In this document: positions 44,284-53,063 of the stretch, one piece after another | Layout of the letters: each line of letters begins with the position of its first letter | How positions within the stretch are numbered: the stretch's first letter is position 1 | Assembly (NCBI RefSeq): GCF_027587195.1 | Contig: NZ_JAPDDP010000018.1 | Span: 1 to 64,000 of the forward strand | DNA: 64,000 nt | Direction of reading: 5' to 3' | DNA from: Solirubrobacter phytolaccae | GTDB lineage: Bacteria > Actinomycetota > Thermoleophilia > Solirubrobacterales > Solirubrobacteraceae | Notes under the pieces: generated by a model | Told to the model about the DNA's origin: nothing | Seen by the model: the letters and a program-made list of their open reading frames with translations, nothing else | Databases searched by the model: none | Made by a program: the position numbers and the translations under genes

Positions 44284-44976
44284 ATGCCCGCCGCTCTCGT
44301 CACCGGTGCCGCCAGCGGCATCGGCAAGGCCACGGCCGAGCGACTGGCCGCCGACGGCTTCGACGTCCTCGGGTTCGACCTCGAGGACGGCGACCTCACC
44401 ACGCGCGAGGGGAACAAAGCCGCGGTCGACGCGGCGCTGGAGCGCTTCGGCGCGTTGGATGTCGTCGTCGCGAACGCCGGCGTCCAGCACGTCTCGCCGG
44501 TGCGTGACTTCCCGGAGGACCGGTGGGACGCGATCCAGGCGATCCTGCTGACGAGCCCGTTCCTGCTCGCCAAGTACGCCTGGGACGCGCTGACTGCGTC
44601 CGAAGCCGGGCGCTTCATCGTCGTCGCGAGCGCGCACGCGCTGGTCGCCTCGCCCAACAAGGCCGCCTACGTCGCCGCCAAGCACGGCGTGCTCGGGCTC
44701 GTCAAGACGCTCGCCCTCGAAGGCCTCCAGGCCACCGCCGTCTGCCCGGGCTACGTCCGTACCCCGCTCGTCGAGCAGCAGATCCCCGACCAAGCGGCCG
44801 CGCACGGAATGAGCGAGGATGACGTCCTGGAGGAAGTCATCCTGGCCCCGCACGCCATCAAGCGCCTGATCGAACCGGAGGAGGTCGCGAACGTGATCGC
44901 GTTCCTCGCCGGGCCCGGCGGCGCGGCCTTCTCCGGCGTCCCCGTGACCATGGACCTCGGCTGGAGCGCCCGATAG
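44284..44976 (+). CDS. 3-hydroxybutyrate dehydrogenase-like SDR
   Basis: 230 residues from ATG 44284. [20 protein letters not shown] binds NAD (Asp in GFDLEDG). [39 protein letters not shown] and [19 protein letters not shown] are the segments characteristic of D-beta-hydroxybutyrate dehydrogenases. About 30 residues shorter than typical because the loop after the second strand is deleted. It may link polyhydroxybutyrate or ketone-body use to central metabolism. The specificity is inferred from these motifs only. Confidence 0.85.
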   Translation: MPAALVTGAASGIGKATAERLAADGFDVLGFDLEDGDLTTREGNKAAVDAALERFGALDVVVANAGVQHVSPVRDFPEDRWDAIQAILLTSPFLLAKYAWDALTASEAGRFIVVASAHALVASPNKAAYVAAKHGVLGLVKTLALEGLQATAVCPGYVRTPLVEQQIPDQAAAHGMSEDDVLEEVILAPHAIKRLIEPEEVANVIAFLAGPGGAAFSGVPVTMDLGWSAR

Positions 44977-45647
44977 ACCTCCCGGACCGCCTCACCGAGC
45001 TGCTCGAGCACGCCACCCACGCCTCCGACCCGGAGGCGGCGCTGCACGCCGTGTCCGCACTCCGCCGCGAGCTCGACGCCTTCGAGCGCGTCCAGGCCTG
45101 GAAGGCCCTGGACGGCGGCTCCTCCTACGGCGCGGTCGCCCGCGCGCTGGGCATCTCGAGGCAGGCCGCGCACCGCCGCTACCGCGAGCTCGCCGCCGCG
45201 ACCGAACCGCCACCCGGCGCGGCCCCGGCCCCGAAGCTCCGCGTCTCCCCCGAGGCCCGCGCGGCCGTCCAGCTCGCGGGCGAGGAGGCGAAGGAGCTCG
45301 GCGCCCTCCGGCTCGGCTCCGAGCACCTGCTGCTCGGCATCCTCCGCGGCGGCGACGTCTTGGCCGCCACCGCGTTGCGAGCTGAAGGCGTGACGCTCGA
45401 GGCCGCGCGCCTCGCGGTCGCGCCAACGTTGGTCGGCGAGGAGCCACCGCCCAACGGCGGCATCACGGCCTACGCGCGCAAGGTGTTCGGCGAGGCCCTG
45501 CGGGCCGCCGCCAGCGAGCCGGGCCACGTGATCGGGGTGGCCGACCTGCTCCGCGAGGCCTTGCGGGATCCGCGCGGGGGCGCGTGCCAGACGCTGGCCG
45601 CGCTGGGCGTCTCCGTCGACGGCGTGCGGGCGCGGCTCGCGGGCTGA
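44961..45647 (+). CDS. Clp N-domain protein with N-terminal HTH
   Basis: Coding signal extends upstream of GTG 45051: the frame reads [20 protein letters not shown] then AALHAVSALRRELDAFER, a recognisable helical start seen in relatives, with only CTG 44961 or ATA 44973 as start candidates. GTG 45051 (198 residues) is the conservative choice. An HTH (SYGAVARALGISRQAAHRRY) leads to a Clp-N repeat domain (LGSEHLLLGILRGGDVLAAT, then VIGVADLLREALRDPRGG). No AAA+ domain follows, so it is not a Clp ATPase. It may be a DNA-binding regulator or adaptor related to proteolysis. The stop codon falls in the first bases of repeat copy 2. Confidence 0.75.
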   Translation: MERPIDLPDRLTELLEHATHASDPEAALHAVSALRRELDAFERVQAWKALDGGSSYGAVARALGISRQAAHRRYRELAAATEPPPGAAPAPKLRVSPEARAAVQLAGEEAKELGALRLGSEHLLLGILRGGDVLAATALRAEGVTLEAARLAVAPTLVGEEPPPNGGITAYARKVFGEALRAAASEPGHVIGVADLLREALRDPRGGACQTLAALGVSVDGVRARLAG

Positions 45648-45846
45648 CGGCAACGGCTGACCTCACCGTCGGGCGTCGCGTCAAGAAATTCATGCCCCGG
45701 CGGCTTCGCGCTGCGCGGCCGCCCCAGGAATTTCTTGACCCGCCGCGGCCGGCGTGGTGCGGGCAGGTGAGGAGGGTTCCCCTCACTGAGTGAACGCCCA
45801 GGCGTTCACCTCGATTCGATCACGAAGGACCACCCGGATTGGTCAG
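45648..45846 (+). repeat. Structured intergenic repeat, copy 2
   Basis: Begins right at the Clp-N stop: CGGCAACGGCTGACC, a GTCAAGAAATT (45680-45690) / AATTTCTTGAC (45729-45739) perfect 11-bp stem with an inner GGCGGC/GCCGCC stem, GTGGTGCGGGCAGGTGAGG with the GGGTTCCCC loop, a perfect GTGAACGCC / GGCGTTCAC hairpin (45790-45809) and GGACCA/TTGGTC. On the opposite strand it matches copy 1 closely except for the inner hairpin, which has different sequence but the same pairing ends. Only non-coding structure is seen here. Confidence 0.8.
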
Positions 45847-45858
45847 TTTTGGAGACAC

Positions 45859-45915
45859 GCCACGCGAGCGTTCAGTTAGTCACCCAGGAGGGGACAAAGT
45901 GAACGCTCGCGTGGC
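45859..45915. repeat. Perfect 16-bp inverted repeat
   Basis: GCCACGCGAGCGTTCA (45859-45874) is exactly complementary to 45900-45915, with a 25-base spacer containing CCAGGAGGGGAC. It lies in the middle of the 464-bp gap between two convergent genes, between repeat copies 2 and 3. Its sequence is unrelated to the one at 21473-21523. Confidence 0.8.
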
Positions 45916-45949
45916 AAGGGCGGTGTTCGTTTTGCATCGCGGAACGAAC

Positions 45950-46111
45950 CCTCGCGAATCGCCGAGGGGAACGCGAACGCGTTCACAGTCCGGGGAACCC
46001 GGCTCATTGGCACATGAGCGCGCCGGCCGCGGCGGGTCAAGCGGCTCGCCGCGAAGCGCGAGTTGCTTGACGCGCCGCCCGACGGTGTGCTCGCCGTTCA
46101 CGCGGCCGAGC
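45950..46111 (-). repeat. Structured intergenic repeat, copy 3
   Basis: Read on the minus strand it starts directly after the DppF stop with GTGAACGGCGAGCACACCG and shares an exact 42-bp core with copy 1 (46033-46074 here, 21632-21673 there), including the GTCAAG (46036-46041) / CTTGAC (46066-46071) stem. Further on it is diverged but keeps the GGGTTCCCC loop inside CCGGG/CCCGG pairing and a CGAACGCGTTC palindrome. No gene seen. Confidence 0.75.
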
Positions 46112-47182
46112 TCAAGACTCCACGTTGCGCGCCGTCGGCACCCGCTCCAAGACCTCGGCGTCGGTCAGCGGGAAATGGCACGTCGCCAGGTTCCCGCCGT
46201 CCTTGGGCTCCAGCGGCGGGTCCTCGTTGCGGCAGATCTCCTGCGCCTTCCAGCAGCGCGTGTGAAAGCGGCACCCAGGCGGCGGGTTCGTGGGCGACGG
46301 CACGTCGCCCGTGAGCACCTGGCGCTTCTTCGCGGCGGCCAGGCGCGGGTCGGCGACCGGCACCGCCGACATCAGGGCGCCCGTGTAGGGCATCCGCGGG
46401 TGCGAGTAGAGCTGGTCGGAGGTCGCGAGCTCGACGATCCGGCCCAGGTACATCACGGCCACGCGGTCGCACATGTGGCGCACGACGGAGAGGTCGTGGG
46501 CGATGAAGATCAGGGTCAGCCCGAGGTCTCGCTGGAGGTCTCGCAGCAGGTTCAGCACCTGGGCCTGGATCGACACGTCCAACGCCGAGACGGGCTCGTC
46601 GGCCACGATCACCTTCGGCTTCAACGCCAGAGCCCGGGCCACGCCGATGCGCTGGCGCTGGCCGCCGGAGAACTCGTGCGGGTAGCGGTTGTAGTGCTCG
46701 GGGTTGAGGCCGACGATGTCCATCAGCTCCTGGACGGCCTTCTTGCGCGCCCCACCCTCCTTGTGCATCCCGTGGATGACGAAGGGGTCGCTGATGATCG
46801 AGCCGACCGTCTTGCGGGGGTTCAGGGACGAGTAGGGGTCCTGGAAGATCATCTGCATCTCGCGACGCAGGGCCTTCAGCTCGGGCCCCTTGGCGTCCGC
46901 GATCTCCTGGCCCTCGAACTTGATCGAGCCGTCCGTCGGCGCCATCAGGCGCAGGAGCAGCCGCGCGGTGGTGGACTTGCCGCAGCCCGACTCGCCCACC
47001 AAGCCCAGCGTCTCGCCGCGCATGACGTCGAAGGAGATGCCGTCGACGGCCTTGACCGCCCCGACCTGGCGGCGGAAGAAGCCCGCGTGGATCGGGAAGT
47101 GCTTGAAGAGGCCGTCGACCTCCATGATCTTCTCGCCGGCGACGGGAGCCGAGCCGGACGTCTCAGAGGCAGCGATGCTCAT
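46112..47182 (-). CDS. Oligopeptide ABC transporter ATP-binding protein (OppF/DppF-like), second system
   Basis: 356 residues. Walker [19 protein letters not shown], signature [19 protein letters not shown], Walker [12 protein letters not shown], switch FIAHDLSVV and the C-terminal [15 protein letters not shown] motif. It forms a pair with the ATPase encoded just before (4-bp overlap). Last gene of the operon C-B-D-F. Repeat copy 3 begins at its stop. Confidence 0.9.
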   Translation of the reverse strand: MSIAASETSGSAPVAGEKIMEVDGLFKHFPIHAGFFRRQVGAVKAVDGISFDVMRGETLGLVGESGCGKSTTARLLLRLMAPTDGSIKFEGQEIADAKGPELKALRREMQMIFQDPYSSLNPRKTVGSIISDPFVIHGMHKEGGARKKAVQELMDIVGLNPEHYNRYPHEFSGGQRQRIGVARALALKPKVIVADEPVSALDVSIQAQVLNLLRDLQRDLGLTLIFIAHDLSVVRHMCDRVAVMYLGRIVELATSDQLYSHPRMPYTGALMSAVPVADPRLAAAKKRQVLTGDVPSPTNPPPGCRFHTRCWKAQEICRNEDPPLEPKDGGNLATCHFPLTDAEVLERVPTARNVES

Positions 47183-48246
47183 ACGGCCTTCTCCTCAGCA
47201 GCCATCACGTCGGCACGGGCCTCGTCGGGCTTCACGCCCGTTCGCAGCTCGCTCCAGAGCTTACGGCGCACGCTGGAGTCCAGCAGGCACGCCGACTGGT
47301 GGCCCGGATTGCCGGCCACGGGCTCGAGCTTCGGGTCGACCTTCTTGTGCGCCTCGCGCACGTACGGGCAACGTGGGTGGAAGGAGCAGCCGCCCGGCAG
47401 GTTGATCAGCGACGGCGGGCGGCCCGGGATCGGCACGAGCTCCTCGTCGCGCGACGCGTCCAGCCGCGGGATCGACGACAGCAGGCCCCACGTGTAGGGG
47501 TGCTCGGGCGCGGCGAAGATCGTGTCCGTGTCGGCCTTCTCGACGATCCGGCCCGCGTACATGACCGAGATCTCGTCCGCCATCTCGGCCACGACGCCGA
47601 GGTCGTGGGTGATGACGACGACCGCAGTGTCGAACTCGCTCTGCAGCCGCTCGATCAGCTCGAGGATCTGCGCCTGGACCGTCACGTCCAGCGCCGTCGT
47701 CGGCTCGTCGGCGATCAGCAGCTTCGGGTCGTTCGCGAGCGCCATCGCGATCATCGCGCGCTGACGCATGCCGCCCGAGAACTCGTGCGGGTAGGCATCG
47801 GCGCGCTTGCGCGGCTCCGGGATGCCGACCAGCGAGAGCATCTCCACGGCGCGGTCCCAGGCCTGCGCCTTCGAGACGTCCCGGTGCGCCCGCACGCCCT
47901 CGGCGATCTGCGCCCCGACCTTGTAGAAGGGGTGCAGGGAGGACAGCGGGTCCTGGAAGATCATCGCGATGTCGTTGCCGCGGATCGAGCGCATGTCCTC
48001 CTCGGACGCGCCGAGCAGGTCCTTGCCGTTGAAGCGCACCGTGCCGCTGATGCGGGCGTTGCGCGAACGGGTCAGGCCCATCACGGTCAGCGAGGACACG
48101 GACTTGCCGGACCCGGACTCACCGACGATCCCGAGCGTCTGCCCGCGATCGACGGTGTAGGAGATGCCGTCGACGGCCTTGACCAGCCCGTCCTCGGTCT
48201 CGAAGTGGACCTTGAGGTTCTCGACCTCGAGCAGCGGGGCGCCCAT
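47179..48246 (-). CDS. Oligopeptide ABC transporter ATP-binding protein (OppD/DppD-like), second system
   Basis: 355 residues with Walker [21 protein letters not shown], signature [18 protein letters not shown], Walker [28 protein letters not shown] and the Cys motif [16 protein letters not shown], in which the usual second Cys is replaced. Its ATG follows the permease stop by a single base position. Heterodimer partner of the downstream ATPase. Confidence 0.9.
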   Translation of the reverse strand: MGAPLLEVENLKVHFETEDGLVKAVDGISYTVDRGQTLGIVGESGSGKSVSSLTVMGLTRSRNARISGTVRFNGKDLLGASEEDMRSIRGNDIAMIFQDPLSSLHPFYKVGAQIAEGVRAHRDVSKAQAWDRAVEMLSLVGIPEPRKRADAYPHEFSGGMRQRAMIAMALANDPKLLIADEPTTALDVTVQAQILELIERLQSEFDTAVVVITHDLGVVAEMADEISVMYAGRIVEKADTDTIFAAPEHPYTWGLLSSIPRLDASRDEELVPIPGRPPSLINLPGGCSFHPRCPYVREAHKKVDPKLEPVAGNPGHQSACLLDSSVRRKLWSELRTGVKPDEARADVMAAEEKAV

Positions 48247-49218
48247 CTAGTACCTCACTCTCGGGTCGATGAAGGCGTACAGGATGTCGACGATCAGCGA
48301 CATCATCACGATGAAGAACGCGCCGAAGAGCACGGTGCCCTGGATCACCGGCAGGTCCGACACGGTGATCGCGTTGAACGCGTAGCGCCCGATGCCGGGG
48401 ATGTTGAAGACGGTCTCGGTGAGGATCGCGCCGCCGAGCAGGATGCCGATGTCCAGGCCGAGCAGGGTCACGATCGGCGTGATTGCGGCGCGCACGCCGT
48501 GCCGGAAGATCACCCGCCGCTCGCTCAGGCCCTTGGCCCGCGCGGTGCGGATGTAGTCCTCCTGGAGCGTGTCTATGAGGTTGCCTCTCAAGAACCGCGC
48601 GTAGATCGCGGCGAAGGCGGCCGCGAGCACGCACCACGGCATGATCAGCGCCTCGGCCTTCCCGAGTAAGGAGTCCGCCTCCCCGTACGCCGAGTTGCCG
48701 GGCAATATCGGCCAGATGCCTATCTGGTCGTCGAACAGGTAGAGCGCGACCAGGCCGAAGAAGTACACCGGCGCGGAGATGAACAGCAGCGCGATGCCCA
48801 TCGCGATCCGGTCCAGCGCCGAGCCGGTCTTGACGGCGGAGAGCACGCCCAGCGGGATGCCGATCGACAGCCACAGGATCACGGCGCCGGTCGCGAGGAA
48901 GATCGTCACGGGCAGCCGCTCGAGGATCTCCGGCAGCACGTCCGTGTTGTTCTGGTAGCTGAAGCCGAGGTAGATCCCGTTCCCGCCGACGAACGGCAGG
49001 ATGTCCCCGATGTAGTTGATGAACTGCTCGGGCTTGGACTTGTCCAGGCCCAGCTGCACGCGGATGACCTCCACGAGCTGCGGAGACGGCGAGCGGCCGG
49101 CGCGCGCGACCGCGGGGTCGCCCGACGGCAGGACGCTGAAGATCACGAACGTGATGCACGTGATCGTGAAGAGCAGGAAGACGACCCAGAGGAGCCGGCG
49201 TGCGATGTAGGCAGCCAT
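48247..49218 (-). CDS. Oligopeptide ABC transporter permease (OppB/DppB-like), second system
   Basis: 323 residues. N-terminal TM RRLLWVVFLLFTITCITFVIF, the EAA-type loop RTARAKGLSERRVIFRHGVR and the ending ILYAFIDPRVRY identify a DppB-type permease with six TM helices. A ~60-residue external loop (FINYIGDILPFVGGNGIYLGF region) is longer than in the first system, so the two transporters probably differ in partner or substrate. Confidence 0.9.
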   Translation of the reverse strand: MAAYIARRLLWVVFLLFTITCITFVIFSVLPSGDPAVARAGRSPSPQLVEVIRVQLGLDKSKPEQFINYIGDILPFVGGNGIYLGFSYQNNTDVLPEILERLPVTIFLATGAVILWLSIGIPLGVLSAVKTGSALDRIAMGIALLFISAPVYFFGLVALYLFDDQIGIWPILPGNSAYGEADSLLGKAEALIMPWCVLAAAFAAIYARFLRGNLIDTLQEDYIRTARAKGLSERRVIFRHGVRAAITPIVTLLGLDIGILLGGAILTETVFNIPGIGRYAFNAITVSDLPVIQGTVLFGAFFIVMMSLIVDILYAFIDPRVRY

Positions 49219-49225
49219 GTTCAGC

Positions 49226-50218
49226 TCACTTCTGCTTGTTGCCCTTGGGGTTCAGCGCGTCCTGCATGCCGTCGCCCACGAGGTTGAACGCGAGCACGGT
49301 CAGCAGCAGCGCCATGCCCGGGAAGAACATGTACCACCAGGCCGTGTCGATCTTGCCGGTCGCCTCTGACAGCATCTGACCCCACGACGCCTGGCCCGTC
49401 ACCCCCACCCCGAGGAACGACAGCGCCGCCTCCAGGAGGATGTTCGCCGGGATGAACAGCGACGCGTAGACGATGATCGGCGCGACGAGGTTCGGGAGGA
49501 TCTCGCGGAAGATGATCCGCATGTTCCCCGCCCCGAGCGAGCGGGACGCCTCCACGAACTCCTTCTCCCGGAGCGAGAGGACCTGGCCGCGGATGATGCG
49601 CGCGACATAGGGCCAGTTCGAGAGGACGATGATGAAGATCACGATCGTCAGGCCCGGCTCCAGCGCGCCGCCGAGGCAGCCGTCCTTGGTCGAGCACGCC
49701 GACGCGAGGCCGAGGCCGAGCAGCAGCACCGGGAACGCGAGCAGGATGTCGATGACGCGCGCGATCAGCGTGTCCACCCAGCCGCGGAAGAAGCCGGCGA
49801 TCATGCCCAGCGTCACGCCGATCGTGACCGACAGGCCGGTGCCGATGAACGCCACCAGCAGCGACACCCGCGCGCCGTCGAGCACGCGGGCGAAGATGTC
49901 GCGGCCGATCGAGTCGACGCCGAAGAGGTGCTCGGAGGTCGGACCCTGCGGGAGGCCGAAGTCGTCCAGCGCGTCCGTGGACGTCTGGCCCGGCGGCGGC
50001 GCGCCGACGAGGTTGCGGATGACCGGCGCGAGGATCGCCACCAGCACCAGCAGCACGATGAACGTCAGCGCGACGAGCGCGACCTTGTCCTTGCGGAACC
50101 GACGCCAGAACAGCGCCAATGGCGAGCGCGCCGCCACCGGCGCCTCGCCGGCGACGATCTGATCGATGCCGTGGTCATCGGCGTGCAGCAGATCGCTGGC
50201 GCCTGTTCCAGTACTCAA
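49226..50218 (-). CDS. Oligopeptide ABC transporter permease (OppC/DppC-like), second system
   Basis: 330 residues from TTG 50218, preceded by a GAGGGGG stretch. First TM VALVALTFIVLLVLVAILAPV, GVDSIGRDIFARVLDGARVS, the cytoplasmic loop EASRSLGAGNMRIIFREILPN and the terminal LVGDGMQDALNPKG are typical OppC. First gene in the operon. No solute-binding protein gene lies beside it, and the first gene upstream is tRNA-Arg on the other strand. Confidence 0.9.
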   Translation of the reverse strand: MSTGTGASDLLHADDHGIDQIVAGEAPVAARSPLALFWRRFRKDKVALVALTFIVLLVLVAILAPVIRNLVGAPPPGQTSTDALDDFGLPQGPTSEHLFGVDSIGRDIFARVLDGARVSLLVAFIGTGLSVTIGVTLGMIAGFFRGWVDTLIARVIDILLAFPVLLLGLGLASACSTKDGCLGGALEPGLTIVIFIIVLSNWPYVARIIRGQVLSLREKEFVEASRSLGAGNMRIIFREILPNLVAPIIVYASLFIPANILLEAALSFLGVGVTGQASWGQMLSEATGKIDTAWWYMFFPGMALLLTVLAFNLVGDGMQDALNPKGNKQK

Positions 50219-50333
50219 TTCGATAGCCCCCTCGGGGTGGTCTCGCTCCTAGTTCCCCGAACCGACGAACAACCTACACGTTGCTAACCGGGATGCCCGT
50301 TGCTGGACGGCCGCAATACCCTTCCCGCGCGAC

Positions 50334-50405
50334 GCCCTCGTAGCTCAATGGATAGAGCACGCGCCTCCTAAGCGCGGGATGCAGGTTCGATTCCTGCCGG
50401 GGGCA
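50334..50405 (+). tRNA. tRNA-Arg (anticodon CCU)
   Basis: 72 nt cloverleaf. Acceptor GCCCTCG pairs with CGGGGGC (one T-G), D arm GCTC/GAGC, anticodon stem CGCGC/GCGCG around CTCCTAA with anticodon CCT, a four-base variable loop and T arm GCAGG-TTCGATT-CCTGC. Discriminator A; CCA is not encoded. Reads AGG arginine codons. No truncated copy or integrase is seen beside it. Confidence 0.95.
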
Positions 50406-50418
50406 CTGGTTTCCGGGG

Positions 50419-50979
50419 TTACCCGTCCGTGCGGTCCGGGCGGTCGGGGTAGACCTCGTCGATCGTCGCGAGCGCCTCGTACGGCGCATCGTCGCTTGCA
50501 AGCTTGATCTTCTCGGCGCCGCCCGCGAGGCGGTCCAGCACGGTGACGACGCCGACGACGTCGTAGCCCTCGGCGCGCACGGCCTCGATCGCCTGCACCG
50601 TCGAGCCGCCCGTGGTGACGACGTCCTCGACGATCAGGCACCGCTCGCCCGGCTGCAGCGGCGGGCCCTCGACCTTGCGCTGCAGCCCGTGCGCCTTGCT
50701 CTCCTTGCGCACGAAGAACGCCTTCACGTCCGCCCCGCCGGCCAGCGCCGCGCAAGCGGGCGCGTCCGCACCCATGGTCAGACCGCCCACCGCCGTCGCC
50801 TCCCATTGACGGGCGTAGTGCGCGACCAGCTCACCCAGTGCGGTGAAGCCCGCGGGGCGCAGGATCGCCCGCTTGGCGTCGACGTAGTACTGCGCGGTGG
50901 CGCCGGAGGTGAGGGTGACCTCGCCGATGATGAGCGCGTGGCGACGCAGCTCCTCGACCAAGGTGTCTTTTGCTGACAT
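50419..50979 (-). CDS. pyrE: Orotate phosphoribosyltransferase
   Basis: 186 residues from ATG 50979 (MSAKDTLVEELRRHALIIGE); in-frame codons further up look non-coding. YYVDAKRAILRPAG, TMGADAPACAALAGG and FFVRKESKAHGLQRKVEGP build the substrate site, and LIVEDVVTTGGSTVQA (116-130) is the PRPP-binding motif. Makes orotidine 5'-monophosphate from orotate in pyrimidine synthesis. Stands alone, divergent from the YbdK-type ligase. Confidence 0.95.
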   Translation of the reverse strand: MSAKDTLVEELRRHALIIGEVTLTSGATAQYYVDAKRAILRPAGFTALGELVAHYARQWEATAVGGLTMGADAPACAALAGGADVKAFFVRKESKAHGLQRKVEGPPLQPGERCLIVEDVVTTGGSTVQAIEAVRAEGYDVVGVVTVLDRLAGGAEKIKLASDDAPYEALATIDEVYPDRPDRTDG

Positions 50980-51021
50980 TCCCAAGGACACTATTGGCCG
51001 CTGCGGCCGTAGACTGACCGC

Positions 51022-52134
51022 GTGGAGCACCGCTTCGGCCTACGGCCGGGTTTCCCACTGGGCATCGAAGAGGAGCTCCTGCTCGTCGACGGTGCGACGT
51101 TCCGTCCCGCGAACATCGCGAGCGAGCTCGTCCAGTCACTGACGCCGCCGCGCGGCGTGATCATGAACGACCTCTACGAGGCGCTCATCGAGACCTCGAC
51201 CCCCGTCGTCGACAGCGCGCCCGAGGGCGCGCGGGTGCTGGGCGCCCTCCGCGACCAGATCCACGACGGGGGCGCGACGTTCATCGGCGGCGGCCTGCAC
51301 CCGCACGTCGCGTTCGGCGAGGTCGTGCACGTCGAGGCCGACCGGTACCTCCAGATCCGCGACGAGATGCGCGGGCTCGTCAGCCGCACGCCGACCGCGG
51401 CGCTGCACGTGCACGTCGGCATGCCGGACCCGGAGACCGCGATCCACGTCTGCAACCGGATGCGCGTGCACCTGCCGCTGCTGCAGGCGCTCGCGGCGAG
51501 CTCCCCGTTCTGGTTCGGCCACGACTCCGGGCTCGCCAGCGCCCGCTCGACGATCTTCCGCTCGTTCCCGCGCTCGATCGTGCCCCAGGACTTCCGGGAC
51601 TGGGAGCACTACCAGGACGTGATCCGCTGGTCCGTCGAGACGGCGGACGTCCCGGACTACACGTACCTGTGGTGGGACATCCGCCCGAGCCCGAAGCTCG
51701 GCACGGTCGAGATCCGCGCGATGGACGCGCAGAGCCGGCTGGAGTCCGTGGCCGGGCTCGCGGCGCTCGTGCACGCGCTGGCCGTGGCCTGCGCGAACGG
51801 CGAGGAGGAGCTCGCCCCGCCGACCGAGGGGATCATGGAGTCGTCCTTCCGCGCGGCGCGCGACGGGATCGAGGCCACGATCTGGTGGCGCGGCGCGCTG
51901 CGGCCGGTCCGCGAGGTGGGCGCGGACGCGCTCGAGCTCGCCCGCCGCTACGCCCCGGACCTCGACGGCGAGGACGCGCTCGAAGAGGTCGAGCGCATCC
52001 TGCGCGAGGGTGGCGGCGCGGACCGCATGCGCGCGGCCCACGCCTCCGGCGGGATGGACGAGGTGCTCGCGCGCCTCGCCGCGGAGTCCTACCCCTCCAC
52101 CCAGACCACGTCGCCGAGCCGCAGCCAGTCGTAG
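51022..52134 (+). CDS. Carboxylate-amine ligase, YbdK / glutamate-cysteine ligase type 2 family
   Basis: 370 residues. LGIEEELLLVDGATFRPANI at the start is the GCS2 nucleotide/metal motif, followed by HPHVAFGEV, ALHVHVGMPDPETAI, FRSFPRSIVPQDF, WWDIRPSPKLGTVEIRAMDAQ and the Glu/Arg-rich C-part. The family joins glutamate to cysteine or another amine and has weak gamma-glutamylcysteine activity in E. coli. Actinobacterial relatives include EgtA and Pup-related ligases, so the substrate is open. The 3' end overlaps the convergent L,D-transpeptidase by 46 bp. Confidence 0.85.
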   Translation: MEHRFGLRPGFPLGIEEELLLVDGATFRPANIASELVQSLTPPRGVIMNDLYEALIETSTPVVDSAPEGARVLGALRDQIHDGGATFIGGGLHPHVAFGEVVHVEADRYLQIRDEMRGLVSRTPTAALHVHVGMPDPETAIHVCNRMRVHLPLLQALAASSPFWFGHDSGLASARSTIFRSFPRSIVPQDFRDWEHYQDVIRWSVETADVPDYTYLWWDIRPSPKLGTVEIRAMDAQSRLESVAGLAALVHALAVACANGEEELAPPTEGIMESSFRAARDGIEATIWWRGALRPVREVGADALELARRYAPDLDGEDALEEVERILREGGGADRMRAAHASGGMDEVLARLAAESYPSTQTTSPSRSQS

Positions 52135-53063
52135 ATCGCCCGCGCGTTCGGCACGGGGACCCGCAGGCAGCCGTGGCTGGCGTTGTAGGGAGGGACGGAC
52201 GCGTAGCCGTGGATGGCGTAGCCGCGGATGAAGTACGCGGAGTCGACCATGCCCTTGGCGTTCGTGCCCGGGTCCTTGCGGTAGACGCGGAACTTGCCGC
52301 GGATCGTCGGCGTCGCCGGCGCGCCCGAGGACGTGTGGTAGATCCGCTCGACCTTGCCGCCGTTGATGAGCGCGAGCACCTGCTTGTCGATGCGCGCCTC
52401 GACGTGGCGGCCGTCACCGGGATGGCGGACCTTGAACTGGCCCTTGCCGGCCAGCAGCCCGTTGAACACCTCGGAGGTGGCCGTGTAGGTGCGCGAGAGC
52501 CCGGCGACCTTGCGCCAGGCCATGACGGCGTTCGCGGTGCCGCCGTCGTAGACGCCGGTGCGCGGCACGACGTACTTCATCGCCGCGAGCTTGGCCTGCA
52601 GGATGCGCACGGCCGGGCCACGGGAGCCAGTCGACGCGAACGGGCGCACGACGGTGACCTTCGAGGTCTTCGTCCGCGCCGTCGCGAGGCCGGGTGTGGC
52701 CTCGTGGGAGGCGCGCAGCGAGATCGTGCCCGCCTTCGCGGACTTGACCTTGAGCGTCGCCACACCCGCCGTCCCGCCGGCGACCGGCTTGAAGGTGAGC
52801 GTCTTGACGCGGATCTTCTTCTTGCCCCGGTAGACGCGCAGGATCGCCGTCTCGTTGGCGACGTAGGGCTTCATCACGACGCGCGCGGTGAACGAGCGGC
52901 TCGTGAACGCGGCGCCGTCGAGCGTGTCCTGAGCGGCGACCGTCATCGTCGCGGTCGCCGGTGCGGGCGGCACCGGGGTGGGGGCCGGCGGAGGCGTCTG
53001 AGCGGAGGCGGTGGCGGGGAGCACCCCGAGCGCGACGAGCGTCGCGAGCCCGGTGCGCTTCAT
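52089..53063 (-). CDS. L,D-transpeptidase with peptidoglycan-binding domain
   Basis: 324 residues from ATG 53063. There is a signal peptide (LATLVALGVLPATASAQT), a Pro-rich spacer, an Ig-like beta domain (~40-140), a PG-binding-1 domain (GSRGPAVRILQAKLAAM, then GVYDGGTANAVMAWRKV) and the YkuD domain with His285 in YAIHGYAS and Cys299 in NASHGCLRVP. It makes 3-3 cross-links or anchors proteins in peptidoglycan. Its start overlaps the CPBP protease stop by 4 bp; with the HAD gene they form a minus-strand operon. Confidence 0.93.
   Translation of the reverse strand: MKRTGLATLVALGVLPATASAQTPPPAPTPVPPAPATATMTVAAQDTLDGAAFTSRSFTARVVMKPYVANETAILRVYRGKKKIRVKTLTFKPVAGGTAGVATLKVKSAKAGTISLRASHEATPGLATARTKTSKVTVVRPFASTGSRGPAVRILQAKLAAMKYVVPRTGVYDGGTANAVMAWRKVAGLSRTYTATSEVFNGLLAGKGQFKVRHPGDGRHVEARIDKQVLALINGGKVERIYHTSSGAPATPTIRGKFRVYRKDPGTNAKGMVDSAYFIRGYAIHGYASVPPYNASHGCLRVPVPNARAIYDWLRLGDVVWVEG

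Noticed and set aside
45839-46110. Possible small protein from GTG 45900 with an upstream GGAGGGG
   Set aside because: The frame runs through the inverted repeat and repeat copy 3 and continues as antisense of the ATPase; composition is not protein-like.
50334-50418. tRNA gene as an integration site for a mobile island
   Set aside because: No integrase, no second tRNA 3' end copy seen, and neighbouring genes are ordinary.
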